This document shows, one piece after another, positions 36,574 through 45,558 of a DNA stretch of 64,000 nt. Position 1 is the stretch's first letter, and every line of letters begins with the position of its first letter. Both the position numbers and the translations under genes were made by a program. This DNA comes from JACVRW01 sp963757815. GTDB lineage: Bacteria; Actinomycetota; Thermoleophilia; Solirubrobacterales; Thermoleophilaceae. The notes below the pieces were generated by a model. That model made no database searches. It had not been told where the DNA came from and worked only from the letters and a program-made list of their open reading frames with translations. Location of the stretch: contig CAVWSN010000030.1 in the NCBI GenBank assembly GCA_963757815.1, positions 124,001-188,000 on the forward strand, given 5' to 3'.

Positions 36574-37605
36574 CTAGCCGAAGAACGTCTCGGCAGCCTC
36601 GTAGTCCTCCGGGGGGACCGTGCGCAGCTTCGCCACAGCCTCTGACAGCGGCACCAGCTCGATGCGCGTGCCGCGGAGGGCGGGCATGTGGCCCCAGCTC
36701 CCGTCGTTCGCCGCGTCGATCGCGGCCACGCCGAGTCGGGTGGCGAGCACCCGGTCGAAGGCCGTTGGTGTGCCCCCGCGCTGGATGTGGCCGAGCACCG
36801 TCGCGCGAGACTCGAAACCGGTCCGCGTCTCGATCTCATGCTCGAGGCGCTGCCCGATCCCGCCGAGCCGCACGTGGCCGAACTCGTCCTCCTCGCCCTC
36901 GATCGTCTCCATCGTGCCCTCCTTGGGCACGGCGCCCTCGGCCACCACGACGATCGAGAAGTAGCGGCCGCGCGAATGACGGCGACGGATCAGCCGGCAG
37001 ACCTCGTCGATGTCGAACGGGCGCTCCGGGATCAGGATCACGTCGGCTCCGCCGGCGAGGCCGGAGTGGAGCGCGATCCAGCCCGCGTGGCGGCCCATGA
37101 CCTCGACGATCATCACGCGGTTGTGCGACTCGGCGGTCGTGTGCAGCCGGTCGATGGCGTCGGTCGCGATCTGCACGGCGGTGTCGTAGCCGAAGGTCAT
37201 GTCGGTGCCGCCGAGGTCGTTGTCGATCGTCTTCGGCACGCCCAGCACCGACAGACCGTGCTCATCGAACAGGCGGGCGGCCGCGCCGAGGGTGTCCTCG
37301 CCGCCGATGGCGATCAGGCCGTTCAGGTTGAGCGTCTCCATGTGCTCGCGCACGCGCGCGGGCCCGTCGTCGCGCTTGAAGGGGTTGGTCCGGGACGAGC
37401 GCAGGATCGTGCCGCCGCGCGGCAGGATCCCGCGCGTCGATTCGATCGTCAGCTCCTCGTACGCGTTCTCGAGCGGCCCGCGCCAGCCGTCGCGAAAGCC
37501 CACGATCGCGTGCCCGTGGCCGTCGATGCCGCGGCGGACGATCGCGCGGATGACGGCGTTGAGACCGGGACAGTCGCCTCCGCCCGTGAGCACGCCGATC
37601 CGCAC
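36574..37605 (-). CDS. pfp: 6-phosphofructokinase, pyrophosphate-type by signature
   Basis: 343 residues from GTG 37605. PFK landmarks: GVLTGGGDCPGLNAVIR, GFRDGWRGPL, ILPRGGTILRSSRTNPF, TIDNDLGGTDMTFGYDTA, EVMGRHAGWIALHSGLAGGAD, VLGHIQRGGTPTAFDR. At the phosphoryl-donor site it has Asp104 (GGEDT), where ATP enzymes have Gly, and Lys125 (PKTIDND), where ATP enzymes have Gly. Both changes define PPi-dependent actinobacterial PFKs such as that of Amycolatopsis methanolica. A minus-strand TAACTT (37613-37618) ends 7 nt before the start, so the transcript is leaderless. Confidence 0.9.
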   Translation of the reverse strand: MRIGVLTGGGDCPGLNAVIRAIVRRGIDGHGHAIVGFRDGWRGPLENAYEELTIESTRGILPRGGTILRSSRTNPFKRDDGPARVREHMETLNLNGLIAIGGEDTLGAAARLFDEHGLSVLGVPKTIDNDLGGTDMTFGYDTAVQIATDAIDRLHTTAESHNRVMIVEVMGRHAGWIALHSGLAGGADVILIPERPFDIDEVCRLIRRRHSRGRYFSIVVVAEGAVPKEGTMETIEGEEDEFGHVRLGGIGQRLEHEIETRTGFESRATVLGHIQRGGTPTAFDRVLATRLGVAAIDAANDGSWGHMPALRGTRIELVPLSEAVAKLRTVPPEDYEAAETFFG

Positions 37606-37612
37606 GGCGGGG

Positions 37613-37636
37613 AAGTTAAACAGGGCGCGTCAGAAT
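37613..37636. promoter_or_regulatory. Divergent leaderless promoters, pfp and binding-lipoprotein gene
   Basis: Minus-strand TAACTT (37613-37618) serves pfp; plus-strand CAGAAT (37631-37636) ends 7 nt before TTG 37644. Only 38 nt separate the two start codons, so RNA polymerase binding at one should exclude the other. Confidence 0.45.
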
Positions 37637-37643
37637 CTTCGTC

Positions 37644-38849
37644 TTGCCCCGCAAGCTCACACCGCTTCTCCTCCTGTTCGCCTTCGCCGGCTGCCTCGGC
37701 GACGCGAGCAACGAGCCCGCGCGCGTGGAGGGCGACGCGGCGACCGTGTATGTGAGCACGGCCCGCCACGGCCCGGCGGCGCCCGCGGGTCGCGCGGTGG
37801 AGGCAGGCGCGCGGCTCGCGCTTGCCGATGCCGGCGGCCGGGCGGGCGGCCTCGCGATCCGGCTGCGGAACGTGTCCTCGACCGAGCCCGATGCGGAGCC
37901 CTGGGAGCCCGACCTCGTCAACTCGAACGCCGAGGAAGCGGTCGAGGACCCGCGCGCGATCGCCTACCTCGGCGAGCTCGGCTACGGCGCCTCGGTGGTG
38001 TCGATGCCGGTCACGAACGCGGCCCGGCTGCTCCAGGTGTCGCCCACCGACGGGCTGACGAGCCTGACCAGGACGCCGCCCGGCCGGCCGCGCTCGGAGC
38101 CGATCCGGCTGCGGCCCGAGGAAGAGCGCAATTTCGCGCGTCTCGTGCCGAGCGACCTGCTGCAGGTGGAGGTTCTGCTGGAGCTGATGCGCGAGCGCGG
38201 GACGGAGCGGCTCGCGGTGATCTTCGACCAGGAGGTCTACGGGCGCGAGCTCGCCGCGCAGGTGGTGGCGCGCGCTCGCCGCGACGGTCCCGAGCCGCTG
38301 AACACCGAGGAGTACCGCGGCAAGGTCGAGGAGATCCCGGACATCGTGGACAAGGTGGCGGAGGGCCGCCCCGAGGCAATCGTCCTCGCCGGTGTCGCCG
38401 GGCCGGGCACCGGCCGGCTCCTCTCCGCGGTCGACACCCGCCTCCCGGGCGTTCCGGTCTACGCCACGAGCGGCGTGCTCGCACGCGACCGCAGGACGCC
38501 GATACCGGACGCCCCGATCAGCGTGGAGGCGCTCACGCCGGTCCTCCCGCGGCAGCAGCTTCCGCCGCAGGGCCGGGAGATCATGAGGCGCGCGGGCCGG
38601 CAGAGCGGCGCCGCGGCGGCGCGGCCCGAGGCGGTCTACGGCTACGAGGCGATGCGCCTCATCCTGGACGCGATCGAGGTCGGCGGGCGCGATCGCGCCC
38701 GGGTCGCGGCCGCCGCGCTCGGGATGGGTGAGCGCCGCTCCGCTCTGGGGCGCTACCGGCTGCGGGCCACCGGGGACGTGGACGGCGAGCGCTTCGCGCT
38801 CTACGCGCTCCACCGCGGGCGCTTCGAGTACATCCGAATGGAGGATTGA
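37644..38849 (+). CDS. Periplasmic binding lipoprotein, Liv-type (type I fold)
   Basis: 401 residues from a TTG. Signal peptide RKLTPLLLLFAFAGC with lipobox Cys17, so it is a lipoprotein. The mature part follows the branched-chain amino-acid/amide binding fold (ARLALADAGGRAGGLAIRLRNVSS, AIAYLGELGYGASVVSMPVTNAARLLQVSPTDGLTSL, VYGYEAMRLILDAIEVGG). It is a divergent paralogue of the next gene: the order of motifs is the same (ELGYGAS against EFNSGAS; YGYEAMRLILDA against YGYEAMSLVLDT). It lacks the Asp/Gly-rich linker seen in the others. It may feed the same LivHMGF permease or act as a sensor. Confidence 0.8.
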   Translation: MPRKLTPLLLLFAFAGCLGDASNEPARVEGDAATVYVSTARHGPAAPAGRAVEAGARLALADAGGRAGGLAIRLRNVSSTEPDAEPWEPDLVNSNAEEAVEDPRAIAYLGELGYGASVVSMPVTNAARLLQVSPTDGLTSLTRTPPGRPRSEPIRLRPEEERNFARLVPSDLLQVEVLLELMRERGTERLAVIFDQEVYGRELAAQVVARARRDGPEPLNTEEYRGKVEEIPDIVDKVAEGRPEAIVLAGVAGPGTGRLLSAVDTRLPGVPVYATSGVLARDRRTPIPDAPISVEALTPVLPRQQLPPQGREIMRRAGRQSGAAAARPEAVYGYEAMRLILDAIEVGGRDRARVAAAALGMGERRSALGRYRLRATGDVDGERFALYALHRGRFEYIRMED

Positions 38850-38930
38850 GCGGTGTCAAGTCCGCGTTGCGGGCAGATTTTCTCCGCGTTAAGGCGCGCC
38901 GCCCGCGTGGCAGATCGCCGGATCGCGGCC

Positions 38931-38970
38931 TAGGATGCCCGCGGCAGGTCGGAGCTATCTCCATAGGAGG
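38931..38970 (+). promoter_or_regulatory. -10 box and strong ribosome binding site of the liv operon
   Basis: TAGGAT (38931-38936) predicts a start near 38943, and AGGAGG (38965-38970) lies 6 nt before TTG 38977, which sets the start codon. The contrast with the leaderless neighbours is clear. A weak CCGC-GTT-GCGG hairpin with a T-rich tail (38862-38880) may end the upstream transcript. Confidence 0.5.
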
Positions 38971-38976
38971 GACATC

Positions 38977-40254
38977 TTGAAGGTACGTTGGCTGGCAATT
39001 TTCGCCTGCCTGCTCGGAGCCTTCGCCGTAGGCATGACCGCGTGCGGCGACGACGACGATGACGGCGGCGGTGGCGGTGGCGGCGGCGGGGGCGACACCG
39101 CCAACGTCTATTCGTCGCTCCCGCTTCAGGGAGCGTCGCGGCCTCAGACGACCGCGCTCGTCGACGGCATCAAGCTCGCGCTCAAGGAGGCCGGCAACAA
39201 GGCGGGTGACGTGACGATCAAGTACACGTCGCTCGACGACTCGACGGCTCAGGCCGGTACGTGGACCCCGGAGGCCACGTCTGCAAACGCGCGCAAGGTG
39301 GCGCAGGACGACAGCGCGATCGTCTACATCGGCGAGTTCAACTCGGGCGCGAGCGCGATCTCGATTCCGATCCTGAACGAGGTGCCGATCGCCCAGCTCA
39401 GTCCGGCGAACACCGCGGTCGGCCTTACCACGGACGAGCCCGGCGCCGACGAGGGCGAGCCCGACAAGTACTACCCCACGGGGAGCCGCAACTACATGCG
39501 GATCGTCCCCAAGGACACGATCCAGGGCGCTGCGCTCGCCACCCTCATGAAGGAGGAGGGCTGCGCGAACGTCTACATCCTGAACGACAAGGAGGTGTAC
39601 GGGGCGGGCCTGTCGCGGAACATCGAGAGCTCGGCGCAGGAGCAAGGGCTCGAGGTCCTGGCGAACGAGGGCATCGACCCGAAGGCGCCGAACTTCCGCT
39701 CCCAGGCGGCCACGATGAAGTCGGACGGCGCCGAGTGCTTCGTCTTCAGCGGCATCACCGCCAACGGCGCGGTGCAGCTGTACAAGGACGTCGCAGCAGC
39801 GCTGCCGGACGCGAAGCTCTACGGGCCCGACGGCGTGGCCGAGTCCGGCTTCGCCGATCCGGCGGAGGGAGGCGTCCCGGTCGACGTGGGGAACCGGATC
39901 AAGGTCAGCGTGGCGACTCTGGACCCGGACGAGTACCCGCCGGAGGGGAAGAAGTTCTTCACGGACTTCGAGGCGGAGTACGGCGAGCCGAACCCGGATC
40001 CGTATTCCATCTACGGCTACGAGGCGATGAGCCTGGTCCTCGACACCTGCACGAAGCTCGGTGCCGACTGCACCGACAAGCAGGCGATGATCGACGCGCT
40101 GTTCCAGACGAAGGGCCGTGAGTCGGTGCTCGGCACGTACGACATCGACGAGAACGGTGACACCACGCTCACCGACTACGGCATCTACCAGATCAAGGAT
40201 GGCGAGCTGACGTTCGACCAGACGATCCAGGCCGCAGGCGGCGCAGGCGGCTGA
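38977..40254 (+). CDS. ABC transporter substrate-binding lipoprotein, Liv/amide type
   Basis: 425 residues from TTG 38977. Signal peptide WLAIFACLLGAFAVGMTAC with lipobox Cys, directly followed by Gly-Asp5-Gly10, a low-complexity linker. The binding fold follows: YSSLPLQGASRPQTTALVDGIKLALKEAG, IVYIGEFNSGASAISIPILNEVPIAQLSPANTAVGL, RIVPKDTIQGAALATLM, VYILNDKEVYGAGL, FVFSGITANGAVQLYKD, YSIYGYEAMSLVLDTC. It captures the ligand for LivHMGF. A strong hairpin separates it from livH. Confidence 0.92.
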   Translation: MKVRWLAIFACLLGAFAVGMTACGDDDDDGGGGGGGGGGDTANVYSSLPLQGASRPQTTALVDGIKLALKEAGNKAGDVTIKYTSLDDSTAQAGTWTPEATSANARKVAQDDSAIVYIGEFNSGASAISIPILNEVPIAQLSPANTAVGLTTDEPGADEGEPDKYYPTGSRNYMRIVPKDTIQGAALATLMKEEGCANVYILNDKEVYGAGLSRNIESSAQEQGLEVLANEGIDPKAPNFRSQAATMKSDGAECFVFSGITANGAVQLYKDVAAALPDAKLYGPDGVAESGFADPAEGGVPVDVGNRIKVSVATLDPDEYPPEGKKFFTDFEAEYGEPNPDPYSIYGYEAMSLVLDTCTKLGADCTDKQAMIDALFQTKGRESVLGTYDIDENGDTTLTDYGIYQIKDGELTFDQTIQAAGGAGG

Positions 40255-40268
40255 TCCGAGTCGCTGCA

Positions 40269-40325
40269 TGATTGGATGCGGGGGGTCCGCGACCTTGTCG
40301 CGGACCCCCCGTTTCTGATTGGATG
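40269..40325 (+). terminator. Strong intercistronic hairpin between binding protein and livH
   Basis: A perfect 14-bp stem (arms 40280-40293 and 40297-40310, GGGGGGTCCGCGAC and complement) with a 3-nt loop, followed by GTTTCT, lies between the binding-protein stop and livH. It likely acts as partial terminator or mRNA stabiliser. A 10-bp direct repeat TGATTGGATG flanks it (40269-40278, 40316-40325). Confidence 0.75.
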
Positions 40326-40347
40326 GGCCCACTCGAGGGGGGATGCC

Positions 40348-41415
40348 TTGGAGGCCAGTACCGAAGCCGCACGCGTGCCCGTCCGGACCAACACCTGGGA
40401 CCGGGTCAGGAAGTACATCGGCGATTACGGGCTGATCGCCCTGCTGCTCGTGATGCCGGTCGTCTACGGAATTCAGGACATCTCGGACGACGGCAGCCTC
40501 GCCCGCCTCGGCAACAACATCGTGGACGGGCTCTCCAACGGCGCCATCTGGGCGCTGGTCGCGCTCGGCTACACCCTCGTCTACGGAATCATCGAGCTGA
40601 TCAACTTCGCCCACGGCGAGGTGTTCATGATCGGCTCGCTGGTCTCGGCCGGGTTCTTCGGGACCATCGGCCTCACGGCCGCGACGGGCACCGGCGGCCT
40701 CATCCTCGGGTTGCTGCTCACGCTGATCCTGGCGATGCTCGCCAGCGGCTCGCTGAACGTGATGATCGAGCGGGTGGCCTACCGGCCGTTGAGATCGGCG
40801 CCAAAGCTGGCGCCGCTGATCACGGCGGTCGGCTTCAGCTTCATCCTCCAGAACGTCGGAGTGCTCTGGATCGGCGGCTCACCGGAGGGCATCCCCGACC
40901 TGATCAACGCGCAGAAGGAGCTCTTCAACATCGGCGGGGTATCGGTGTCGCAGGGCGACGTGCTCGCCATAGCGGCCACGATCCCGCTGGTCTTCCTGCT
41001 CGTCGGCTTCATCAACCAGAGCCGGCTCGGCAAGGCGATGCGCGCAACCGCCCAGGATCCCGAGGCCGCACGGCTGATGGGCATCAACGTGGACACCACG
41101 ATCTCCGCCACCTTCCTGCTCGGCGGGCTCATGGCCGGCGCGGCAGGACTCATCTACGCGCTCTACCAGACCACCATCTGGTTCTTCCAGGGCTTCCAGG
41201 CCGGGCTGATTGCCTTCACCGCCGCGGTGATGGGCGGCATCGGCAACCTCTGGGGCGCCGTGCTCGGCGGCTTCATCATCGGGATCATCCAGCAGATCTC
41301 CGACAACCGGATCGGCGGCGAGTGGACGCCGGCGATCGTCTTCGCGTACCTCGTGCTGATCATGGTCTTCCGCCCGCAGGGACTGCTGGGCGAGGAGACG
41401 AGGGAGGCGGGATGA
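40348..41415 (+). CDS. livH: Liv-type ABC transporter permease LivH
   Basis: 355 residues from TTG 40348, chosen because a GAGGGGGG run (40335-40342) precedes it and the longer in-frame ATG at 40276 lies in the hairpin. About eight to nine membrane helices; GLSNGAIWALVALGYTLVYGIIELINFAHGEVFMIGS is the LivH signature, and RATAQDPEAARLMGINVDTTISATFLLGGLMAGAAG is the cytoplasmic coupling loop. C-terminus YLVLIMVFRPQGLLGEET. ATGA overlap with livM. Confidence 0.93.
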   Translation: MEASTEAARVPVRTNTWDRVRKYIGDYGLIALLLVMPVVYGIQDISDDGSLARLGNNIVDGLSNGAIWALVALGYTLVYGIIELINFAHGEVFMIGSLVSAGFFGTIGLTAATGTGGLILGLLLTLILAMLASGSLNVMIERVAYRPLRSAPKLAPLITAVGFSFILQNVGVLWIGGSPEGIPDLINAQKELFNIGGVSVSQGDVLAIAATIPLVFLLVGFINQSRLGKAMRATAQDPEAARLMGINVDTTISATFLLGGLMAGAAGLIYALYQTTIWFFQGFQAGLIAFTAAVMGGIGNLWGAVLGGFIIGIIQQISDNRIGGEWTPAIVFAYLVLIMVFRPQGLLGEETREAG

Positions 41416-42736
41416 ACGCGGTCGCGGTTGAGAAGCCCCCCGGAGGAACCCTGAAGACCGACCCGCGCACGCTTGGCGTGCTCGCGATCGCCCTTGTGGT
41501 CACGCTGTGGATGGCCAGCGAGATCGAGATGAGCATCTTCATGGCGATCGTCCTCTGGGCGCTGATCGCCGTGCGCACCATCTTCCACGAGAACACCCTC
41601 GTTCAGCGGCTGACCGTGGTCGCGTTCCTCATCTGGGCGATCGCGCTGCCGTTCTTCCACGACGAGGGCGCCGGCTTCATCGAGGACGCGACCCTCGCGC
41701 TGGCCTACGCCGTGATGGCGCTCGGGTTGAACATCATCGTCGGGTTCGCCGGCCTGCTCGACCTCGGCTACGTCGCCTTCTACGCGCTCGGCGCGCTCAC
41801 GGCGGGCTGGTTCATGTCGGGCTTCTTCGTGAGCGCCGATGGGGGCGAGGGCGTCTCGCTGTTCGTGGGCGAGCCGGCCTCCGTCCTGCCGGGAATCCAC
41901 TTCAACTTCCTATTGGTCCTGATCATCGCCGTCTGCGTGACCACGATCGCCGGCATGCTGATCGGGTTACCCACGCTTCGATTGCGCGGGGACTACATCG
42001 CGATCGTCACGCTCGCCTTCGGTGAGATCGTCGGGCGCATCGTGATCAACGGCGACCAGATCATCATCGCCGGTGAGAAGGTCACGAACGGACGTCAGGG
42101 GATCACGCCGATCGACAAGATCGACCTGCCCCTCCTGGAGCCGTTCAAGTCGCTCGAGCTCAGACCCTGGTACTTCGTGGCGCTCGGGCTCGTCCTGCTC
42201 GTGCTGTTCGTGAACTACCGCTGCGCGACTCACGCCTCGGCCGGGCATGGATCGCGCTGCGCGAGGACGAGGTGGCCGCTGCCTCGATGGGCGTTCCGCT
42301 CGTCAAGACGAAGTTGCTGGCGTACGGCACGGGCGCTGCCTTCGGCGGCATGTCGGGGGTCTTCCTCGGGTCCTACCTGAACACGGTCAACGCCGACCAG
42401 TTCCAGTTCTCGTTCTCGATCTTCATCCTGGCCATGGTTATCCTCGGCGGGCTCGGATCGATCGAGGGAGTGGTGCTCGGCGCCGTGGTGCTGACGTTCA
42501 TCAACTTCAACTTCATCCCGGACGTCTTCAACGACTACCCGTCGAAGATCGGGCTCGACTTCGACCTGACCGAGCTGTCGTTCGGGATCTTCGGCTTCCT
42601 GCTCGTGATCATGATGGTCCTGCGTCCCGAGGGCCTGATACCTGAGCGAAGGCGCAAGATGGAGCTCAAGGAGGGCATCGGCGTGGGCGACACCGAGCTC
42701 GGCACCGGCGAGACCATGTTCGAGGCGAAGGCATGA
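41412..42736 (+). CDS. livM: Liv-type ABC transporter permease LivM, frameshifted
   Basis: About 441 residues. The first frame covers the N-terminal helices and LivM signature (LALAYAVMALGLNIIVGFAGLLDLGYVAFYALGALTAGWF, GLPTLRLRGDYIAIVTLAFGEIVGRI). Near 42217-42235 the frame changes and the conserved coupling loop continues in another frame (SRLGRAWIALREDEVAAASMGVPLVKTKLLAYGTGAAFGGMSG), then the last helices and LVIMMVLRPEGLIPERRRK. Both halves are well conserved, so a one-base sequence error is likely. ATGA overlap with livG. Confidence 0.88.
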
Positions 42737-43639
42737 CGGCCGCCGGCGCCGGCACTGCCCCGGCCGCCCAGCGACGGCCAGGACGGTGCGCTCCTGAGCG
42801 CGCGCAACGTCTCGAAGATCTTCGGCGGCCTGGTTGCCGTCGAGGATGTGACGTTCGAGATTCCGGAGCGCTCGATCGTGTCGATCATCGGCCCCAACGG
42901 CGCCGGCAAGACGACCTTCTTCAACATGCTCACCGGCCTCTACAAGCCGAGCTACGGCAGCATCTCGTTCGCCGGGCGCAACATCACCGGGCGCCGGCCC
43001 GACCGGATCATGAAGGACGGGATGGCGCGCACGTTCCAGAACATCCGCCTGTTCGGAACCATGTCCGCGCTCGAGAACGTCATGGTCGGCCAGCACGCCC
43101 GCATGGGCGCCGGCCTGTTCGGCTCGATCCTCCGCGTCCCGCGCGTCGGCAGGGAGGAGCGCGCGGTAATGGACAAGGCGCACGAAGTGCTGAGCTACGT
43201 CGGCATCAGCGAGGACCACCACGACACCCTGTCGGTGAGCCTCTCCTACGGGGAGCAGCGCCGGCTCGAGATCGCCCGCGCGCTGGCGTCGGATCCGAAG
43301 CTGTTGCTGCTCGACGAGCCCACGGCCGGCATGAACCCCCAGGAGTCGGCCGAGCTGACCGACTTCATGAACAAGGTGCGGGACGAGCGAGGGCTCACGA
43401 TCCTGCTCATCGAGCACGACATGCAGGTCGTGATGGGCGTGTCCGAGCGGATCACGGTCCTCGATCACGGTTTGAAGATCGCGGAGGGCAGCCCCGAGCA
43501 GGTGCGCGAGAACCCACGCGTGATCGAGGCCTATCTCGGCAAGCAGGGGGCTGCCGAGGCGGAGGCCGGCGCGGCAAAGCGCGCACAGTCCGAGGAGTCC
43601 GGGCAGGGCGGCCAGTCCGGGCAGGGGGGAGAGACCTGA
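42733..43639 (+). CDS. livG: Liv-type ABC transporter ATPase LivG, frame change near start
   Basis: About 301 residues. ATG 42733 overlaps the livM stop; within the Ala/Pro-rich first 12 codons (about 42755-42775) the frame must change once to reach the domain (LLSARNVSKIFGGLVAVEDVTFEIPE). Walker A IIGPNGAGKTTFFNML, the LivG-type insert GRRPDRIMKDGMARTFQNIRLF, signature LSVSLSYGEQRRLEIARALASDPKLLLLDEPTAGM and switch His in LIEHDMQVVMG are all intact. The Ala/Gly/Gln-rich tail is unconserved. Coupled to livF by TGATG. Confidence 0.9.
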
Positions 43640-44349
43640 TGGCCCTGCTCGAGGTCACCGACATGCACACGTACTACGGCAACATCGAGGCCCTCAAGGG
43701 CATCTCGGTGACCGTCGAGGAGGGCGAGGTAGTGACGCTCATCGGCTCGAACGGCGCCGGCAAGTCGACGACGCTGCGCTCGATCTCAGGGCTCACGCCT
43801 CCGCGCCAGGGGACGATCAAGTTCGACGGCCAGGAGATCGGCGAGGTGCCGCCGCAGGAGATCGTCCAGATGGGGATCTCGCAGTCGCCCGAGGGGCGGC
43901 ACGTGTTCCCGCGCATGACCGTGCGCGAGAACCTCGAGCTCGGCGCCTATCTACGCAAGGACAAGGACGGCATCGGGAGCGACCTCGACCGCGTCTACGA
44001 CCTCTTCCCGCGCCTCAAGGAGCGCGAGAAGCAGAAGGGCGGCACGATGTCCGGCGGCGAGCAGCAGATGCTCGCGATCGGCCGCGCGCTGATGGCGAAT
44101 CCCAAGCTGCTCCTGCTCGACGAGCCCTCGATGGGGATCGCACCGATCCTCGTGGAGCGGATCTACGAGACGATCGCGGAGATCAACCGCCAGGGGACCA
44201 CGATCCTGCTCGTCGAGCAGAACGCGAACTACGCGCTCGACGTCTCCAAGCGCGGCTACGTGCTCGAGACCGGGAAGGTCGCGCTCGAGGACAAGTCGAG
44301 CGAGCTGCGGACCAACCCCGAGGTCCAGAAGGCATACCTCGGAGCATGA
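43639..44349 (+). CDS. livF: Liv-type ABC transporter ATPase LivF
   Basis: 236 residues. Walker A IGSNGAGKSTTLRSISGL, Q-loop ISQSPEGRHVFPRMTVRENLELGA (LivF-specific PEGR.IF), signature GTMSGGEQQMLAIGRALMANPKLLLLDEPSMGI, switch LVEQNANYAL. It pairs with LivG on the LivHM permease. It overlaps the following small membrane protein gene (ATGATG region). Confidence 0.95.
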   Translation: MALLEVTDMHTYYGNIEALKGISVTVEEGEVVTLIGSNGAGKSTTLRSISGLTPPRQGTIKFDGQEIGEVPPQEIVQMGISQSPEGRHVFPRMTVRENLELGAYLRKDKDGIGSDLDRVYDLFPRLKEREKQKGGTMSGGEQQMLAIGRALMANPKLLLLDEPSMGIAPILVERIYETIAEINRQGTTILLVEQNANYALDVSKRGYVLETGKVALEDKSSELRTNPEVQKAYLGA

Positions 44350-44633
44350 TGGGACTGCTCGCGGTCATCGGCGCCACGGCTCTCTGGCTCACGTACCTGT
44401 GGCTGGCCGCGGCGATCGTCGCCTCGTACCTCTCCGCCCGCAAGGGCTACGGCGAGAAACTCGGCCTGGCATTCGGGCTGCTGCTGTCTGTGATCGCGGT
44501 GGTCATCTGGTTGCTGTGGCCGGCGAAGGCCGACTCGCGCTGGAAGCTGCAGGGGCCCTTCGGGAGCGGTGGCAAGACCGTGGCGGAGCTGCGCGCGGAG
44601 CAGCAGGCCGTGCGCGGGGAGGGCGACGGCTAG
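44346..44633 (+). CDS. Small membrane protein at the end of the liv operon
   Basis: 95 residues (94 if the second ATG at 44349 is used) with two membrane helices (LLAVIGATALWLTYLWLAAAIVASYLSA and LGLAFGLLLSVIAVVIWLLWPA) and a soluble C-terminal tail. No family recognised. The start overlaps the livF stop, so it is a true part of the operon. It ends 7 nt from the convergent epimerase gene. Confidence 0.65.
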   Translation: MMGLLAVIGATALWLTYLWLAAAIVASYLSARKGYGEKLGLAFGLLLSVIAVVIWLLWPAKADSRWKLQGPFGSGGKTVAELRAEQQAVRGEGDG

Positions 44634-44640
44634 GACCGCG

Positions 44641-45558
44641 CTAGGCGCGGCCGGTCGCGTCGCGTAGCGCGTCCTCGAGCACCGGCCGCCTGAACTCGTA
44701 GCCGAGCTCCTGCAGGCGCGCCGGCACCGCGCGCTGCCCCGTCGTGACGACCCAGGCCATCTCGCCGTAGAGGGTCTTGACGGCGAGGGCCGGCACGGGG
44801 GCGAACGCGGGCCGGTGCAACACGCGTCCGAGCGCCTGCGAGAACTCCTTGTTCGTCACAGGCTCCGGCGCGGTCACGTTGAGCGGGCCGCGCGCCTCGG
44901 GGTTGTCGAGGCCGAACAGGAGCGCTCCCACCACGTCGTCGAAGTGAACCCAGGGCACGAACTGTGCACCGCCGGCCACCGGCCCGCCGATGCCGAGCTT
45001 GAAGAACGGCAGCATCTTCTCGAGCGCCCCGCCGGACTCGGATAGGACGACGCCGGTGCGCGTGACCACCACGCGCACGCCGAGCTCCTCGGCCGTGCGA
45101 GCCTCCGCCTCCCAGTCGGCTACCAGCCGCGCTAGGAAGTCGCTCCCGGCCGGTTCGGATTCCCCGAGGCGCTCGTCCCCGCGGGCTCCGTACCAGCCGC
45201 TGGCGGACTGCGAGACCAGCACACGCGGCCGCTCGGCCTCGGGCAGCTCGGCCAGCGCCGCGACCAGGTTGCGGGTCGTGAGGATGCGCGAGTCGCGGAT
45301 CTCCCGCTTGGCCTCGTCGCTCCAGCGCTGCGCAAGGCTCTCGCCGAGCAGGTTGACGACGGCGTCGCGGCCGCGCAGCGCGTCGAGCGGCGGCGGCTCG
45401 GCCTTCGGCGCCCTCCACTCCGTGGCCTCGATGCCCAGCGAGCCGGCTGCGCGGGCCGCGTTTCGTGACAGGGCGGTCGGCTCGTCGCCGCGGGCGCGGA
45501 GCTCGCGGACCAGGGCGCTGCCGATCATCCCCGTCGCGCCGGTCAGCGCTACCCGCAT
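44641..45558 (-). CDS. TIGR01777-family SDR epimerase (YfcH/SDR39U1-like)
   Basis: 305 residues. N-terminal NAD(P) motif ALTGATGMIGSALVREL; DAVVNLLGESLAQRWSDEAKREIRDSRILTTRNLVAALAEL and SQSASGWYGARGDE are the family stretches, and the C-terminal DUF1731 part has RPVLEDALRDAT. Enzymatic role unknown in most members. Its ATG overlaps the stop of the malic enzyme gene, so the two form an operon. Confidence 0.9.
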   Translation of the reverse strand: MRVALTGATGMIGSALVRELRARGDEPTALSRNAARAAGSLGIEATEWRAPKAEPPPLDALRGRDAVVNLLGESLAQRWSDEAKREIRDSRILTTRNLVAALAELPEAERPRVLVSQSASGWYGARGDERLGESEPAGSDFLARLVADWEAEARTAEELGVRVVVTRTGVVLSESGGALEKMLPFFKLGIGGPVAGGAQFVPWVHFDDVVGALLFGLDNPEARGPLNVTAPEPVTNKEFSQALGRVLHRPAFAPVPALAVKTLYGEMAWVVTTGQRAVPARLQELGYEFRRPVLEDALRDATGRA

